From the NCBI RefSeq assembly GCF_001050195.2, contig NZ_DF967965.1:2205035-2269034 (forward strand): a DNA stretch of 64,000 bases, in the 5' to 3' direction. Positions 18,940 to 27,858 of this stretch are shown one piece after another. The position numbers and the translations under genes were made by a program. The notes beneath the pieces were generated by a model. It saw nothing but the letters and a program-made list of their open reading frames with translations. It ran no database searches and was not told where the DNA came from. Position 1 is the stretch's first letter. Each line of letters begins with the position of its first letter. This DNA is from Anaerolinea thermolimosa. GTDB taxonomy: Bacteria; Chloroflexota; Anaerolineae; Anaerolineales; Anaerolineaceae.

Positions 18940-18969
18940 ATTATAGAGAATCCAGCCTGAAGATGTCAA
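18940..18969 (-). promoter_or_regulatory. Consensus promoter of glnE
   Basis: On the minus strand a perfect TTGACA (18964-18969), an 18-bp spacer and a perfect TATAAT (18940-18945). The leader would be about 40 nt. Confidence 0.8.
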
Positions 18970-19089
18970 TTCAACAGGTAAAAAATGACCCGCGTTTTGC
19001 TCCGTGTGGGTACTAGATTCCGCGATACCCTCTCCATACAATGACGGAGACCTGATCAATGAATCCTTTCGTATTGGAGAGAACCTTTC

Positions 19090-20340
19090 ATGCCCACCAC
19101 TTTGAGTTTACTTCTTCCTCTGGCTGGCATTCTGGCTGGTGCACGGGGCGCCGCTCTCCTCAGCCGACGCCTGGGCTTCCCGGCCGTGTTTGGTGAATTA
19201 ATCCTTGGCTTCCTGGTCGGCCCGGCATTGCTCAACCTCCTCCAACCCTCCGAGCTCATTCATTTTCTTGCCGATATCGGCGTTATCCTGCTCATGTTTC
19301 TGGCCGGTCTGGAAACAGACCTTCACACGGTGCGTTCTGTGGGCAGAGCTGCGGCCCTCGCTGCACTTGGAGGAGTGATTCTTCCCCTTGCGGGAGGCTT
19401 TGCCCTGGGAATCGGTTCAGGCATACCCGCCAGGAATGCTCTCTTCCTCGGTGCAGTATTGACTGCCACCAGTGTCAGCGTTTCAGTGCAAACACTCCGC
19501 GATCTTGGAAAATTGAACTCCCCCCAGGGTGCAGCTATCCTCAGCGCGGCGATCATCGACGATCTTCTCGGAGTGATTGTTTTTGCCATTGTAATGAGCC
19601 TGGAAAGCGGCAGTCCTCTGTTAACCACCCTCCTTCGTATGAGCCTCTTTCTCCCTGCCGCCTGGATTGCAGGAAACTGGCTGCTTCCCAGACTCCTCCA
19701 ATGGGAAAAACGCTCTGGCCACCGGGAAGCTTCTCTGGGAATAGTGGTGGCTCTGGTACTTCTTTACGCCTGGGCTGCTGAAGCGCTGGGGAGTGTCGCC
19801 ACAATCACCGGGGCTTACATCCTGGGGACAATTGTTGGCCGTCACATCGATGAAAGCCATCCGATTCATCAGGGAATTTCCGCTCTCAGTTTTGGCTTCT
19901 TTGTCCCGGTCTTCTTTGTCAATATCGGATTACAGGCCCGTTTGGATGGATTCCTGGCTTCGCCAGTGCTCACCCTTGGGCTCACAGGTATCGCCACGAT
20001 CAGCAAGATCATCGGCAGCGGGCTGGGCGCCCGGCTGGGTGGAATGTCTGCCGGACAGGCGCTTCAGGTAGGTTGTGGAATGGTATCTCGAGGTGAGGTA
20101 GCCCTGGTCATTGCAGGGGCAGGGATGGCAGGGGGCCTCCTCGACTCCACCATTTTCTCCATCCTTATCCTCGTCACACTGACCACCACCCTGATCACCC
20201 CGCCACTACTGCGCCTTGCTGCCAACCTTTCCTCGTTGCGTTCCCTGCGCTTCCCGTCGCTGCCTGTGGCCAACTGGCGCGACTACTGCGTAGATGAACA
20301 ACCACCATCTTTCATTCCATCTCTGGAGGAGACATCATGA
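19090..20340 (+). CDS. Cation:proton antiporter (CPA2/KefB type)
   Basis: A 416-aa membrane protein with about 12 hydrophobic segments. The N-terminal LGFPAVFGELILGFLVGPALL segment, the SAAIIDDLLGVIVFA segment with the conserved Asp pair (near residue 157) and SRGEVALVIAG near residue 335 are typical of CPA2 Na+(K+)/H+ antiporters. No C-terminal RCK/TrkA-N domain is present. It overlaps amtB by ATGA (20337-20340), so the two are co-translated; perhaps it balances charge or pH during ammonium uptake (inference). TACAAT at 19037-19042 may be its -10. Confidence 0.88.
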   Translation: MPTTLSLLLPLAGILAGARGAALLSRRLGFPAVFGELILGFLVGPALLNLLQPSELIHFLADIGVILLMFLAGLETDLHTVRSVGRAAALAALGGVILPLAGGFALGIGSGIPARNALFLGAVLTATSVSVSVQTLRDLGKLNSPQGAAILSAAIIDDLLGVIVFAIVMSLESGSPLLTTLLRMSLFLPAAWIAGNWLLPRLLQWEKRSGHREASLGIVVALVLLYAWAAEALGSVATITGAYILGTIVGRHIDESHPIHQGISALSFGFFVPVFFVNIGLQARLDGFLASPVLTLGLTGIATISKIIGSGLGARLGGMSAGQALQVGCGMVSRGEVALVIAGAGMAGGLLDSTIFSILILVTLTTTLITPPLLRLAANLSSLRSLRFPSLPVANWRDYCVDEQPPSFIPSLEETS

Positions 20341-21722
20341 TCCGTACACTTCGTAAAGCTCTTGTGTTATCCACTTTTCTTATCGCAGCCATCGCTGCAC
20401 CGGTACTGGCCGGTGGTCCCGACCCAACCGGCACAACCACCGCTGAAGCCAACCCCTCAGCCCCACTAAACTTTGCCTGGACGTTAATCGCGGGTTTCCT
20501 GGTATTTTTCATGCAGGCGGGGTTTGCCATGGTTGAGGTAGGGTTCAGCCGTAAGAAAAACGCTGTTGCCGTACTCACGAAAAATTACATGGATGCATTG
20601 ATCGGTGGCCTGGCCTTCTGGGCTTTCGGGTTTGCCTTCATGTTTGGTGGGTCAGCCCTCGCACCGGGCCTTGAGCAGGGCAATTCCCTGATCGGCCTTT
20701 CAGGGTTCCTGCTGGCAGGTAACGCTTACGATGTTACTACTATGGAACTCTGGTTCTTCCAGATGGTCTTCGCCGCCACCGCCGCGACCATTGTCTCCGG
20801 TGCAGTTGCCGAACGCACCAAAGTCACGGCCTATCTTGCCTACAGTTTCCTCATCTCAGCCATTGTTTACCCCATTTACGGTCACTGGGTGTGGGGCGGC
20901 GGCTGGCTGGCCAATCTTCCTTTTGGCGCGGGTGCGCGTGACTTTGCCGGTTCAGGAGTTGTGCACGCTGTGGGTGGCTTCGTTGCCCTGGCAGGAGCAG
21001 CGATGGTTGGCCCGCGCCTTGGAAAATACAAACCGGATGGTACCCCCAATACGATCCCCGGCCACAACCTGACATTCGCTGCACTGGGAACCTTCATCCT
21101 GTTCTTTGGCTGGTTTGGCTTCAACCCGGGGTCAACGCTCGCCGCTACCGATCTGCGCATCTCGGTCATTGCCGTTAACACTTTTCTGGCCGGTGCGGCG
21201 GCTTCTGTGGCAGGTGTGTATTACAGCCTGCTTAAAAATGGGCTGATCGACCTGCCCCTCACCCTCAATGCCGGCCTGGCCGGGCTGGTGGGCATCACCG
21301 CCGGGTGTGCTTACGTGCCTTCCTGGGCGGCAGTGATCATAGGTATAGTATCTGCGCTGGTTATGATCTGGGCTCTGGGCTTCGTCGAACGCACCCTCAA
21401 GGTAGATGACGTGGTGGGGGCGGTTTCAGTGCACGGGTTTGGTGGTCTGTGGGGATTGCTTGCGGTAGGAATTTTTGCCGACGGAACCTACGGAGGTGTC
21501 AGCGGCCTGATCGTCGGAGAGACCGGACAGATCATTGCCCAGTTGATCAACATTGTCACAGTCGTGGTTTGGAGTCTGGGTATGGGCTTCCTGGTCTTCT
21601 GGGTACTGAAGAAAACCATGGGCATTCGCGCCTCGCGCACGGAAGAAATTAAAGGCCTGGACCTGACGGAACATGGGATGGAAGCCTACCCGGCCTCTGC
21701 GGAGCAGGCCGAAGCCGCCTGA
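20337..21722 (+). CDS. amt: Ammonium transporter AmtB
   Basis: A 461-aa Amt/Rh-family channel with a cleavable signal peptide (~1-25) and about 11 membrane segments. The conserved pore twin histidines are H210 (SGVVHAVGG) and H366 (VSVHGFGG). GGAGGAG precedes the ATG. In most bacteria amtB is paired with the PII gene glnK; here the next reading frame is a 38-aa membrane peptide, and no PII gene occurs in the window. Confidence 0.94.
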   Translation: MIRTLRKALVLSTFLIAAIAAPVLAGGPDPTGTTTAEANPSAPLNFAWTLIAGFLVFFMQAGFAMVEVGFSRKKNAVAVLTKNYMDALIGGLAFWAFGFAFMFGGSALAPGLEQGNSLIGLSGFLLAGNAYDVTTMELWFFQMVFAATAATIVSGAVAERTKVTAYLAYSFLISAIVYPIYGHWVWGGGWLANLPFGAGARDFAGSGVVHAVGGFVALAGAAMVGPRLGKYKPDGTPNTIPGHNLTFAALGTFILFFGWFGFNPGSTLAATDLRISVIAVNTFLAGAAASVAGVYYSLLKNGLIDLPLTLNAGLAGLVGITAGCAYVPSWAAVIIGIVSALVMIWALGFVERTLKVDDVVGAVSVHGFGGLWGLLAVGIFADGTYGGVSGLIVGETGQIIAQLINIVTVVVWSLGMGFLVFWVLKKTMGIRASRTEEIKGLDLTEHGMEAYPASAEQAEAA

Positions 21723-21786
21723 AGATCGTAAACCGGTGCATCTTCTCTCTAATCTTTGTCCAAAACCAAACTACAGGAGGTTCAAC

Positions 21787-21903
21787 ATGTCTGTAACTCT
21801 GGAAGTCATTCTTGGAATTGCTGCCTTCGTTCTCTTTTTCATCCTCTGGGTGATCGTCCCCACCCGGATTCACAAAAAACACCCGGAGGAAGAAGAATTG
21901 TAA
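21787..21903 (+). CDS. Small single-pass membrane protein after amtB
   Basis: A 38-aa peptide with an excellent ribosome site (AGGAGG, 21775-21780) at ideal spacing before ATG 21787. It has one hydrophobic helix (~8-26) followed by a charged tail (RIHKKHPEEEEL). It lies 64 bp after amtB, before a GC-rich hairpin. No family is recognised. It may be a subunit or regulator of AmtB or of the antiporter, or an unrelated small membrane protein. Confidence 0.65.
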   Translation: MSVTLEVILGIAAFVLFFILWVIVPTRIHKKHPEEEEL

Positions 21904-21936
21904 ACTCCATACATGGGGGAAACAGACACATTTCAA

Positions 21937-21964
21937 CCGGGGCTGATTTTTCGATCAGCCCCGG
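21937..21964. terminator. GC-rich hairpin after amt operon, no U-tract
   Basis: An 11-bp perfect stem (CCGGGGCTGAT / ATCAGCCCCGG) with loop TTTTCG. No T-run follows on the plus strand, so it is an atypical terminator or an mRNA-stabilising end. Confidence 0.55.
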
Positions 21965-22026
21965 CCATAATCAGGAAGGGCTAAAAAAGTACCCGAATGG
22001 GTCATATCTCGCCAGTACACTTTCTG

Positions 22027-22032
22027 TATAAT
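22027..22032 (+). promoter_or_regulatory. -10 box of glnA
   Basis: A perfect TATAAT preceded by TG. No recognisable -35. The start point near 22039 gives a leader of about 78 nt ending with GGAGG ten bases before the glnA ATG. Confidence 0.5.
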
Positions 22033-22116
22033 CTTGGCAACTTACCCTGAGACACGTAAAAACCCTGTCATCTTCAGTCAGAAAAGCATTTTGCCAGAAC
22101 CGGAGGAACTTTACTC

Positions 22117-23532
22117 ATGGCAACAACAGTCGCTGATATTATGAAAATGAAAAAAGATATTCAGATGGTCGACCTGCGGTTTACCGACATGCCCGGTACT
22201 TGGCAGCATTTCACCATCACCGCCCGCGAACTGACCGAGAGCCTTTTTGAAGAAGGAATTGGCTTTGACGGCTCTTCCATCCGTGGCTTCAAAGAAATTC
22301 ACGAATCCGATATGCTTCTGATGCTCGACCCATCCACCGCCTTCATCGACCCGGTGCTTGAGGTGCCTACCCTCGCCATCACCTGCGACATTTACGACCC
22401 GGTCACCCGCCAGCCCTACAGCCGAGACCCGCGGTACGTGGCCCGCAAGGCCGAAGCCTACCTCAAACAAACTGGAATTGCCACCACCAGCTTCTGGGGT
22501 CCTGAACCGGAGTTCTTCCTGTTCAATGATGTGCGATACGGCGGCGGCACCAATTCTTCGTTTTATTTTATTGACTCCAACGAAGGCTGGTGGAAGAGCG
22601 GTGAAGATCTGCGCCCTAACCTGGGAGCCCAGATTCAGCCCAAACGCGGGTACTTCCCGGTTCCTCCTGCCGATACCCTGCAGGACGTCCGCAGTCGTAT
22701 CGTCCTGGCCCTCGAAAAAGTGGGGGTAGAAGTCGAAGTTCACCACCACGAAGTAGCCACCGCCGGGCAGGCCGAAATTGACATGCGCTTCAACACCCTG
22801 GTGCGAATGGCCGATAACGTCATGGTGTACAAATACATCGTCAAGAATGTAGCCCGCCAGAATGGTCTGACCGCCACCTTTATGCCCAAACCCATTTTCG
22901 GGGACAACGGCTCCGGAATGCATGTGCATCAATCACTCTGGAATGACTCAGTCAATCTCTTTTATGATCCAGCCGGGTATGCGTCGCTGTCAGATATGGC
23001 GAAATATTATATCGGTGGCTTACTCAAACATGCCCCGGCCCTTCTGGCTATCGTTGCCCCCACCACCAACTCCTACCGCAGGCTCGTTCCGGGGTATGAA
23101 GCCCCTGTGAACCTGGCATACTCTCAACGCAATCGCTCGGCCATCTGCCGTATTCCGGTTTACTCCAAGAGCCCCAAGGCCAAACGCGTTGAGTTCCGCG
23201 CTCCCGACCCTTCGGCCAACCCTTACCTCACTTTTGCCGCTCTGCTCATGGCTGGCCTGGATGGCATCCAGAACCGAATCGACCCCGGTGAACCTGCCGA
23301 TAAAGACCTCTACGAGCTCCCTCCAGACGAAGCCAAACAGATCAAGCAGGTTCCTGGTTCTCTTTCCGATGTACTCAAAGCGTTGGAGCAAGATCATGAA
23401 TTTCTCCTCAAAGGTGATGTCTTCACCACGGATCTGCTCGAAGCTTATATTGCCTATAAGTACGATAACGAGGTCGATCCAATTCGAATGCGTCCGCATC
23501 CTTATGAGTTCACCCTGTATTACGATGTGTAG
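22117..23532 (+). CDS. glnA: Glutamine synthetase type I
   Basis: A 471-aa GSI subunit that makes glutamine from glutamate, ammonia and ATP and assembles as a dodecamer. Seen: FDGSSIRGF, the glutamate/metal segment [19 protein letters not shown] and the ATP-site [10 protein letters not shown]. Near the C-terminus, [10 protein letters not shown] carries Tyr399 in the place of the adenylylated tyrosine of E. coli GlnA (NLYDLPPEEA), so this is the adenylylatable class and a fitting target for the GlnE gene at 15210-18893. GGAGG precedes the ATG. It forms a single-gene unit ending at the hairpin 23567-23593. Confidence 0.95.
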   Translation: MATTVADIMKMKKDIQMVDLRFTDMPGTWQHFTITARELTESLFEEGIGFDGSSIRGFKEIHESDMLLMLDPSTAFIDPVLEVPTLAITCDIYDPVTRQPYSRDPRYVARKAEAYLKQTGIATTSFWGPEPEFFLFNDVRYGGGTNSSFYFIDSNEGWWKSGEDLRPNLGAQIQPKRGYFPVPPADTLQDVRSRIVLALEKVGVEVEVHHHEVATAGQAEIDMRFNTLVRMADNVMVYKYIVKNVARQNGLTATFMPKPIFGDNGSGMHVHQSLWNDSVNLFYDPAGYASLSDMAKYYIGGLLKHAPALLAIVAPTTNSYRRLVPGYEAPVNLAYSQRNRSAICRIPVYSKSPKAKRVEFRAPDPSANPYLTFAALLMAGLDGIQNRIDPGEPADKDLYELPPDEAKQIKQVPGSLSDVLKALEQDHEFLLKGDVFTTDLLEAYIAYKYDNEVDPIRMRPHPYEFTLYYDV

Positions 23533-23566
23533 GCGGTGCCATCGTTACAGTCATTATCGGTGAACG

Positions 23567-23593
23567 GGAGGCCGGGTTTTCACCCCGGCCTCC
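23567..23593. terminator. GC-rich hairpin after glnA, no U-tract
   Basis: A 10-bp stem (GGAGGCCGGG / CCCGGCCTCC) with a 7-nt loop, 35 bp after the glnA stop. No T-run follows on the plus strand, as for the hairpin after the amt operon. Confidence 0.55.
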
Positions 23594-23649
23594 TCTGTTG
23601 AAAACAATTTCATCGATGATCATCCGGTAACACTGTACACTGTTTATGT

Positions 23650-23655
23650 TATGAT
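23650..23655 (+). promoter_or_regulatory. -10 box 6 nt before rsmI-like start
   Basis: TATGAT ends six bases before ATG 23662; GTAACA at 23627-23632 is at 17-bp spacing and could be a weak -35. No ribosome site is present, so a leaderless message is likely. Confidence 0.5.
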
Positions 23656-23661
23656 CGTTTT

Positions 23662-24333
23662 ATGAGCATAGAGAAAAAACGCCTTTACGTAGTTGCCACC
23701 CCTATCGGCAATCCCCGTGACATTACCCTGCGTGCCCTGGATGTACTTCAGCAAGTGGATGCCGTTATTTGCGAAGAGCAGCGGCAGGGAAGTACTCTTT
23801 TAAAAAAACTGGGAATCACCACCCCCATCATCCTGCTCAACGAACACAACGAAGCCGAACAGGCCAGTCTGATCGCTCAACGCATTCATCGCGGTGAGGC
23901 CATGGCGCTCATTTCTGACTGCGGCACTCCCGTCTTTGCCGACCCTGGCGCCACGCTCATTGCCCGCCTGGTAGAAATGGGAGTTCCAGTGACTCCGGTG
24001 CCCGGACCCTCATCACTTATGGCCGCCCTCTCGATCCTGGATGTCTCCCTCGACCGTTTTCTTTACGCCGGATTCCTCCCGCGTGAGAAAAACGAACGCC
24101 GAAACGCGCTGAAATATTTACGCGGGTTGCGTATTCCCCTCGTGATTATGGACGCCCCCTACCGGCTGGTGCAGGTGCTGGATGATGTCGAGCAGGTTTT
24201 TGGCGGAAGCCGGCGCATCTCCCTTTGCCTCGATCTCACCCTGCCCACGGAGAAAGTTCTCCGCGGCCCGCTCCACGAAGTGCGCACCCAGGTTGGAGAA
24301 CGAAAAAGCGAATTTGTGCTGATCATCCACTGA
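23662..24333 (+). CDS. RsmI-like tetrapyrrole-methylase family methyltransferase
   Basis: A 223-aa SAM-dependent methylase. LYVVATPIGNPRDITLRAL at the N-terminus and ISDCGTPVFADPGATLI with VPVTPVPGPSS are the RsmI signatures (2'-O-methylation of C1402 in 16S rRNA). Two deviations: the usual EDTR(x)T(x)xLL segment reads EEQRQGSTLL, and at 223 aa it lacks the extra C-terminal domain of longer RsmI proteins. It may be true RsmI or a divergent paralogue. It is followed by an MFS gene 24 bp downstream. Confidence 0.75.
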   Translation: MSIEKKRLYVVATPIGNPRDITLRALDVLQQVDAVICEEQRQGSTLLKKLGITTPIILLNEHNEAEQASLIAQRIHRGEAMALISDCGTPVFADPGATLIARLVEMGVPVTPVPGPSSLMAALSILDVSLDRFLYAGFLPREKNERRNALKYLRGLRIPLVIMDAPYRLVQVLDDVEQVFGGSRRISLCLDLTLPTEKVLRGPLHEVRTQVGERKSEFVLIIH

Positions 24334-24357
24334 ACGTGAAACCGGAGAAGACCAACC

Positions 24358-25545
24358 ATGTCCAGAACCGCTCGCTTTACATTCTTCGGTCTGATCTATT
24401 TCGCCGAAGGCGCTATTCTCAGCTACTTTACCGCCCTTAACGCCATTTATCTGCTCTCTTTCAAGGTCAGTCTGAGTCAGATCGGCCTGATGGGTTCCAT
24501 CGCATTAATCCCCTTTGTCCTGAAAATCTTTCTCGGGGTGCTCAGCGACCGGGTTAATCTCTTCCGATCAGGCCACCGAAAACCATACATCATTCTGGGC
24601 CTACTCCTTCAGGCCTTCTGCCTGTTGATCGTACCACTCATCGACCCCGGAAAACAATTTGGCTGGTTTGCCCTTCTCGGATTCGTGCTTATGTCGGGAC
24701 AGGCACTTTACGATACCTGCACCGACGGGTATGCTCTGGATACCACACCTCCCGAAGAAGAAGGCACCATCCAGGGAATCATGGTTGGCGGACGCGCTCT
24801 GGGAGTAGTGCTCATATCTGCTACGATTGGGTTAATTGCCCAGCATGCTTCATGGCCGGCGGCTTTTTACACACTGGCAGCGCTCACTTTGCTCCCCCTC
24901 CCTCTGGCGCTCGGCATTCGTGAAATTCAACGCACCCCTGATCGTCGTTTCGATTGGAAGGCCTTCTCGGCTTTTGGCCGCCGGGAAGTAATTGCCCTCG
25001 CGGGCCTCGGAGCCTTATACTCTTTGATTATTAATGCAACCAATCAGCTGGTTAACCCATTCATGCAGGACGAATTTGGGATCGGCATTTCCACGGCGGG
25101 CTTTCTCACCACCGTCTGGGGGATCGGTGTCGTATTCGGGGGAGTAATCGGGGGGCGGCTGGCCGACCGATTGGGCCAACGTCGGGCGGTGCTTATGGCC
25201 CTCCTGCTGGCTCTCCTTGCAATCTTCGGCCTTACCCTGGTTTTCCACCCCTGGGCAGCCTGGCCGATGATCGCCCTGTTCGGGCTGGCGTTTGGTTTTT
25301 ATGAAACTGTCTTTTTCGCCATTTCCATGCGCGTCACTGATCCCCGCATTGCGGCCTCCATGTTCGCTATTCTTATGGCTGTTGCCAACCTTGGAACCGG
25401 CATCGGGTTAGGGATCAGTGGTGCCATGGCCGAGGCTCTGGGTTTCCGCACCGCCTTTGTCATCTTCGCCGCCTTAAACCTGGCCGTTCTGCCCCTTCTG
25501 CCTATCGTTTTTTCGCGAAACGTCTCTCAAAAAGCACTCACCTGA
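24358..25545 (+). CDS. MFS transporter
   Basis: A 395-aa major facilitator with about 12 membrane segments. The loop 2-3 motif LGVLSDRVNLFRSGHRKPY and its repeat GGRLADRLGQRRAV (loop 8-9) are visible. The arrangement with 'DTCTDGYALDTTPPEEEGTIQG' style segment recalls the AmpG/folate-biopterin branch, but the substrate cannot be told. GGAG lies upstream of the ATG; it probably belongs to the rsmI-like operon. Confidence 0.85.
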   Translation: MSRTARFTFFGLIYFAEGAILSYFTALNAIYLLSFKVSLSQIGLMGSIALIPFVLKIFLGVLSDRVNLFRSGHRKPYIILGLLLQAFCLLIVPLIDPGKQFGWFALLGFVLMSGQALYDTCTDGYALDTTPPEEEGTIQGIMVGGRALGVVLISATIGLIAQHASWPAAFYTLAALTLLPLPLALGIREIQRTPDRRFDWKAFSAFGRREVIALAGLGALYSLIINATNQLVNPFMQDEFGIGISTAGFLTTVWGIGVVFGGVIGGRLADRLGQRRAVLMALLLALLAIFGLTLVFHPWAAWPMIALFGLAFGFYETVFFAISMRVTDPRIAASMFAILMAVANLGTGIGLGISGAMAEALGFRTAFVIFAALNLAVLPLLPIVFSRNVSQKALT

Positions 25546-25580
25546 TTAACCTCATCCTACAAAAATGAAAAGAGATCATC

Positions 25581-26060
25581 ATGAAACCTAAAACTTCTTC
25601 CTCACGTCCCCTGGGGATTGCCTTACTCATCATTGGGTTAATCGCCTGTGCGGGTATCTCTGCTTTCGGACTTCTCATTCAACTGGTGCCCTACGGACGC
25701 AATCACACCAACCCGCCTGTCCTCTCAGAACCCAACTGGGATAGCCCCCAGACTCGCGAACTGGCGCGCCGGGCCTGTTTTGACTGCCACAGCAACCAGA
25801 CAGTATGGCCATGGTACAGTAATATTGCCCCCATGAGCTGGCTGGTTCAGAAAGATGTGGATGAAGGCCGCGAGAAACTGAATTTTTCAGAGTGGGGAAA
25901 AGGCGGAGGTGAGCGGGAACGAGAAACAGACGAAATTGGAGAGGTTATCCGGGAAGGAAGGATGCCCCCCTCCAGTTACCTGCTCTTGCACCCCGACGCG
26001 CGGCTTTCACAGGCCGAAAAGGACGCTCTCATCCAGGGGTTGGAATCTTCTCTCCGATGA
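25581..26060 (+). CDS. Haem-binding domain protein (CxxCH)
   Basis: A 159-aa protein with one N-terminal membrane segment or signal anchor (~12-35) and a single CFDCH c-type haem motif within the conserved ACFDCHSNQTVWPWYS context of the 'haem_bd' family, followed by WLVQKDVDEGR and GRMPPSSYLLLHPDARLS. It should sit outside the membrane and carry one covalent haem; electron transfer or sensing is possible. It is last in the rsmI-MFS-haem group and converges on the next gene. Confidence 0.8.
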   Translation: MKPKTSSSRPLGIALLIIGLIACAGISAFGLLIQLVPYGRNHTNPPVLSEPNWDSPQTRELARRACFDCHSNQTVWPWYSNIAPMSWLVQKDVDEGREKLNFSEWGKGGGERERETDEIGEVIREGRMPPSSYLLLHPDARLSQAEKDALIQGLESSLR

Positions 26061-26083
26061 CTCTTCCTTGATGAAGCTGAAGC

Positions 26084-27571
26084 TCATTGAGCTGGCAAAT
26101 TGAAGTAGTTATACACCGCTTCTGAAAGCTTACTCACCATCAGGTTCGCCGGATCCCAGAGTAACTGCCTGGGATCGTGCATGTAAATACAAATAACGTA
26201 GTTTCCACCCGGCGAATACACAATCCCGGCATCAGAGATGGTGTGCATCAGGTTGTCCGACTCAATAATCCACCCGTGTTTATGAGCTATCTGAACTGAT
26301 TCGGGTAAACCGGCCTCAATCAACACCCCATTTCGATTCTTCGAGAGAAAAGCGATCATTTGCCGACATTCATCCTGGCTCATCTGACCAGGGAAAACCG
26401 CCGCAAAAGTTCCCCCACCATTCTGAGCACAATAATAGATATCCTCCAACAGCATTCCCATATCGGCAGGGGTCGTCTGATTATACACATCTGGATCGGT
26501 GTTGACATCGGTACGCTGATTGGCGGGTGTCTGAAAACGTTTTAAGAGCGGGGCACCGGGGTAAAAATATCCTCCTAAAAAGGTATTTTCCAACCCCAAG
26601 GTCTGCATATCCTCCGTCACCTGCAACGGGCCAAGGTTTCGGTCGAGTACGGTCTCCATTAACTTATCAGCCGGGCCATTCTCTGAATATTCGATCATCA
26701 GAGCAATGAGATCGCTTATTTCTTGAGGAAGTGGCTCAGGCTGACGCAAAAACACAGAAGTCATGATTGGAATTTTCATCGTGCTGGCCGCCGTGAAGGC
26801 AATTCCTGGCGGAACCAGCTGCCCCTGATCATAAGCAAAATGAATCTCTTGCCCGGTCTGCAGGTCATTAATATACATTTCGATGGTTCCAGTATAGCTG
26901 GCACCCTCAACGATCTGTTCCAGAAGCAATTTAAGATTCTCGATCGACGGGCGCGGGGGTTTCACCCTGCTGAACGAGAGGTTGACCTGCCGGGCTGAGG
27001 GAGAACGCAGTGCATCGCTAATTAATACCACCGCCCGGTCAATATCCAGCACAGTGCCCGCCTGCCCGGGCTGGAAAGTGGTACTTCCCGGTATGGGTAA
27101 TGAGGGCGAGGGGGGCTGGTCGTAGCGAGCCGCTATTTCATCCTTTAAGAAAGCACGCAAGCGCTCCTCTGAAAAAGTGGCTATCAAAGGCACAGGCTGC
27201 GGAACAGGCAGGCGATTCCAGAGATAATCCCAGAAACCAATCCAGAACGGCTGACTGACACGCTCCAGATCAGCAGCGGCAATCATCGACTCAAGATCGA
27301 GTTTAAACCCCACTGCCGACGGTTTAATCTGGATCACGGCATCACGGTAGCGTAATTCCACCGGAACGCCGGTATAAGCCTGAAGAAGACGCTCCGCCGC
27401 TTGCTGAGAATTTAACCCCCCTACCGGGATTCCGGCAATCACCATTCCCGGTGGAAAATTGGCCCGAATGCGACTGTAACGTACCAGTTGAATGGCGGTC
27501 AGAGCCACAGCTAAAAATACAAATAAAATGGAAACCCATCTTAATGGAAATACCGGACTACGGTTTCGCAT
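26084..27571 (-). CDS. Membrane-anchored class A beta-lactamase-fold protein
   Basis: A 495-aa protein with an N-terminal anchor (~10-30), a VanW/YoaR-associated peptidoglycan-binding-type region (~35-200) and a C-terminal class A beta-lactamase-like serine hydrolase domain: STMK (S263-K266) as SxxK, YSEN (295-298) at the SDN position and HKHGW near 433 at the KTG position. It could act on beta-lactams or, more likely given the fusion, on peptidoglycan. ATG 27571 sits seven bases after an extended -10 box, with no ribosome site. Confidence 0.8.
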   Translation of the reverse strand: MRNRSPVFPLRWVSILFVFLAVALTAIQLVRYSRIRANFPPGMVIAGIPVGGLNSQQAAERLLQAYTGVPVELRYRDAVIQIKPSAVGFKLDLESMIAAADLERVSQPFWIGFWDYLWNRLPVPQPVPLIATFSEERLRAFLKDEIAARYDQPPSPSLPIPGSTTFQPGQAGTVLDIDRAVVLISDALRSPSARQVNLSFSRVKPPRPSIENLKLLLEQIVEGASYTGTIEMYINDLQTGQEIHFAYDQGQLVPPGIAFTAASTMKIPIMTSVFLRQPEPLPQEISDLIALMIEYSENGPADKLMETVLDRNLGPLQVTEDMQTLGLENTFLGGYFYPGAPLLKRFQTPANQRTDVNTDPDVYNQTTPADMGMLLEDIYYCAQNGGGTFAAVFPGQMSQDECRQMIAFLSKNRNGVLIEAGLPESVQIAHKHGWIIESDNLMHTISDAGIVYSPGGNYVICIYMHDPRQLLWDPANLMVSKLSEAVYNYFNLPAQ

Positions 27572-27578
27572 GGCAGGA

Positions 27579-27584
27579 ATTCTA
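27579..27584 (-). promoter_or_regulatory. Extended -10 box 7 nt before start codon
   Basis: Minus-strand TGGTAGAAT (extended -10) ends seven bases before ATG 27571. Predicted start point falls at the ATG, so the message should be leaderless. Confidence 0.5.
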
Positions 27585-27784
27585 CCAGAGTTTTAGGCAG
27601 TGAGGAGAACCTGCCTTTTTCAGCACATGTTGAAAGAAGAGGTGTTCGCCGTCGATCCAGGATCGATCCACAAGCCCCCCCCTCAGCTTTCTTTCAGGAA
27701 ACGAAACAACGCCTCTACGTACCAATCATTGACTGGGTTACCCGGCCAATGAAACCCTGTCATTTTCGCTTCTCCCTTGCCATC

Positions 27785-27813
27785 TTGCCTGAAAGCACAT
27801 TTTCAAGTATAGT
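27785..27813 (+). promoter_or_regulatory. Promoter of Agl23-like gene
   Basis: TTGCCT (27785-27790), 17-bp spacer, TATAGT (27808-27813). Start point near 27820, leader about 39 nt. The rest of the gap 27585-27784 shows no gene or clear structure. Confidence 0.6.
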
Positions 27814-27858
27814 GTCAGGTATTACAGCATCCGCACTGAAGGAGCAGCAGTTTACGCC

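Noticed and set aside
26084-27571. Antibiotic-resistance beta-lactamase
   Set aside because: The catalytic motifs are present, but the long N-terminal peptidoglycan-binding-type region and chromosomal setting argue for a wall-related role; resistance cannot be claimed.
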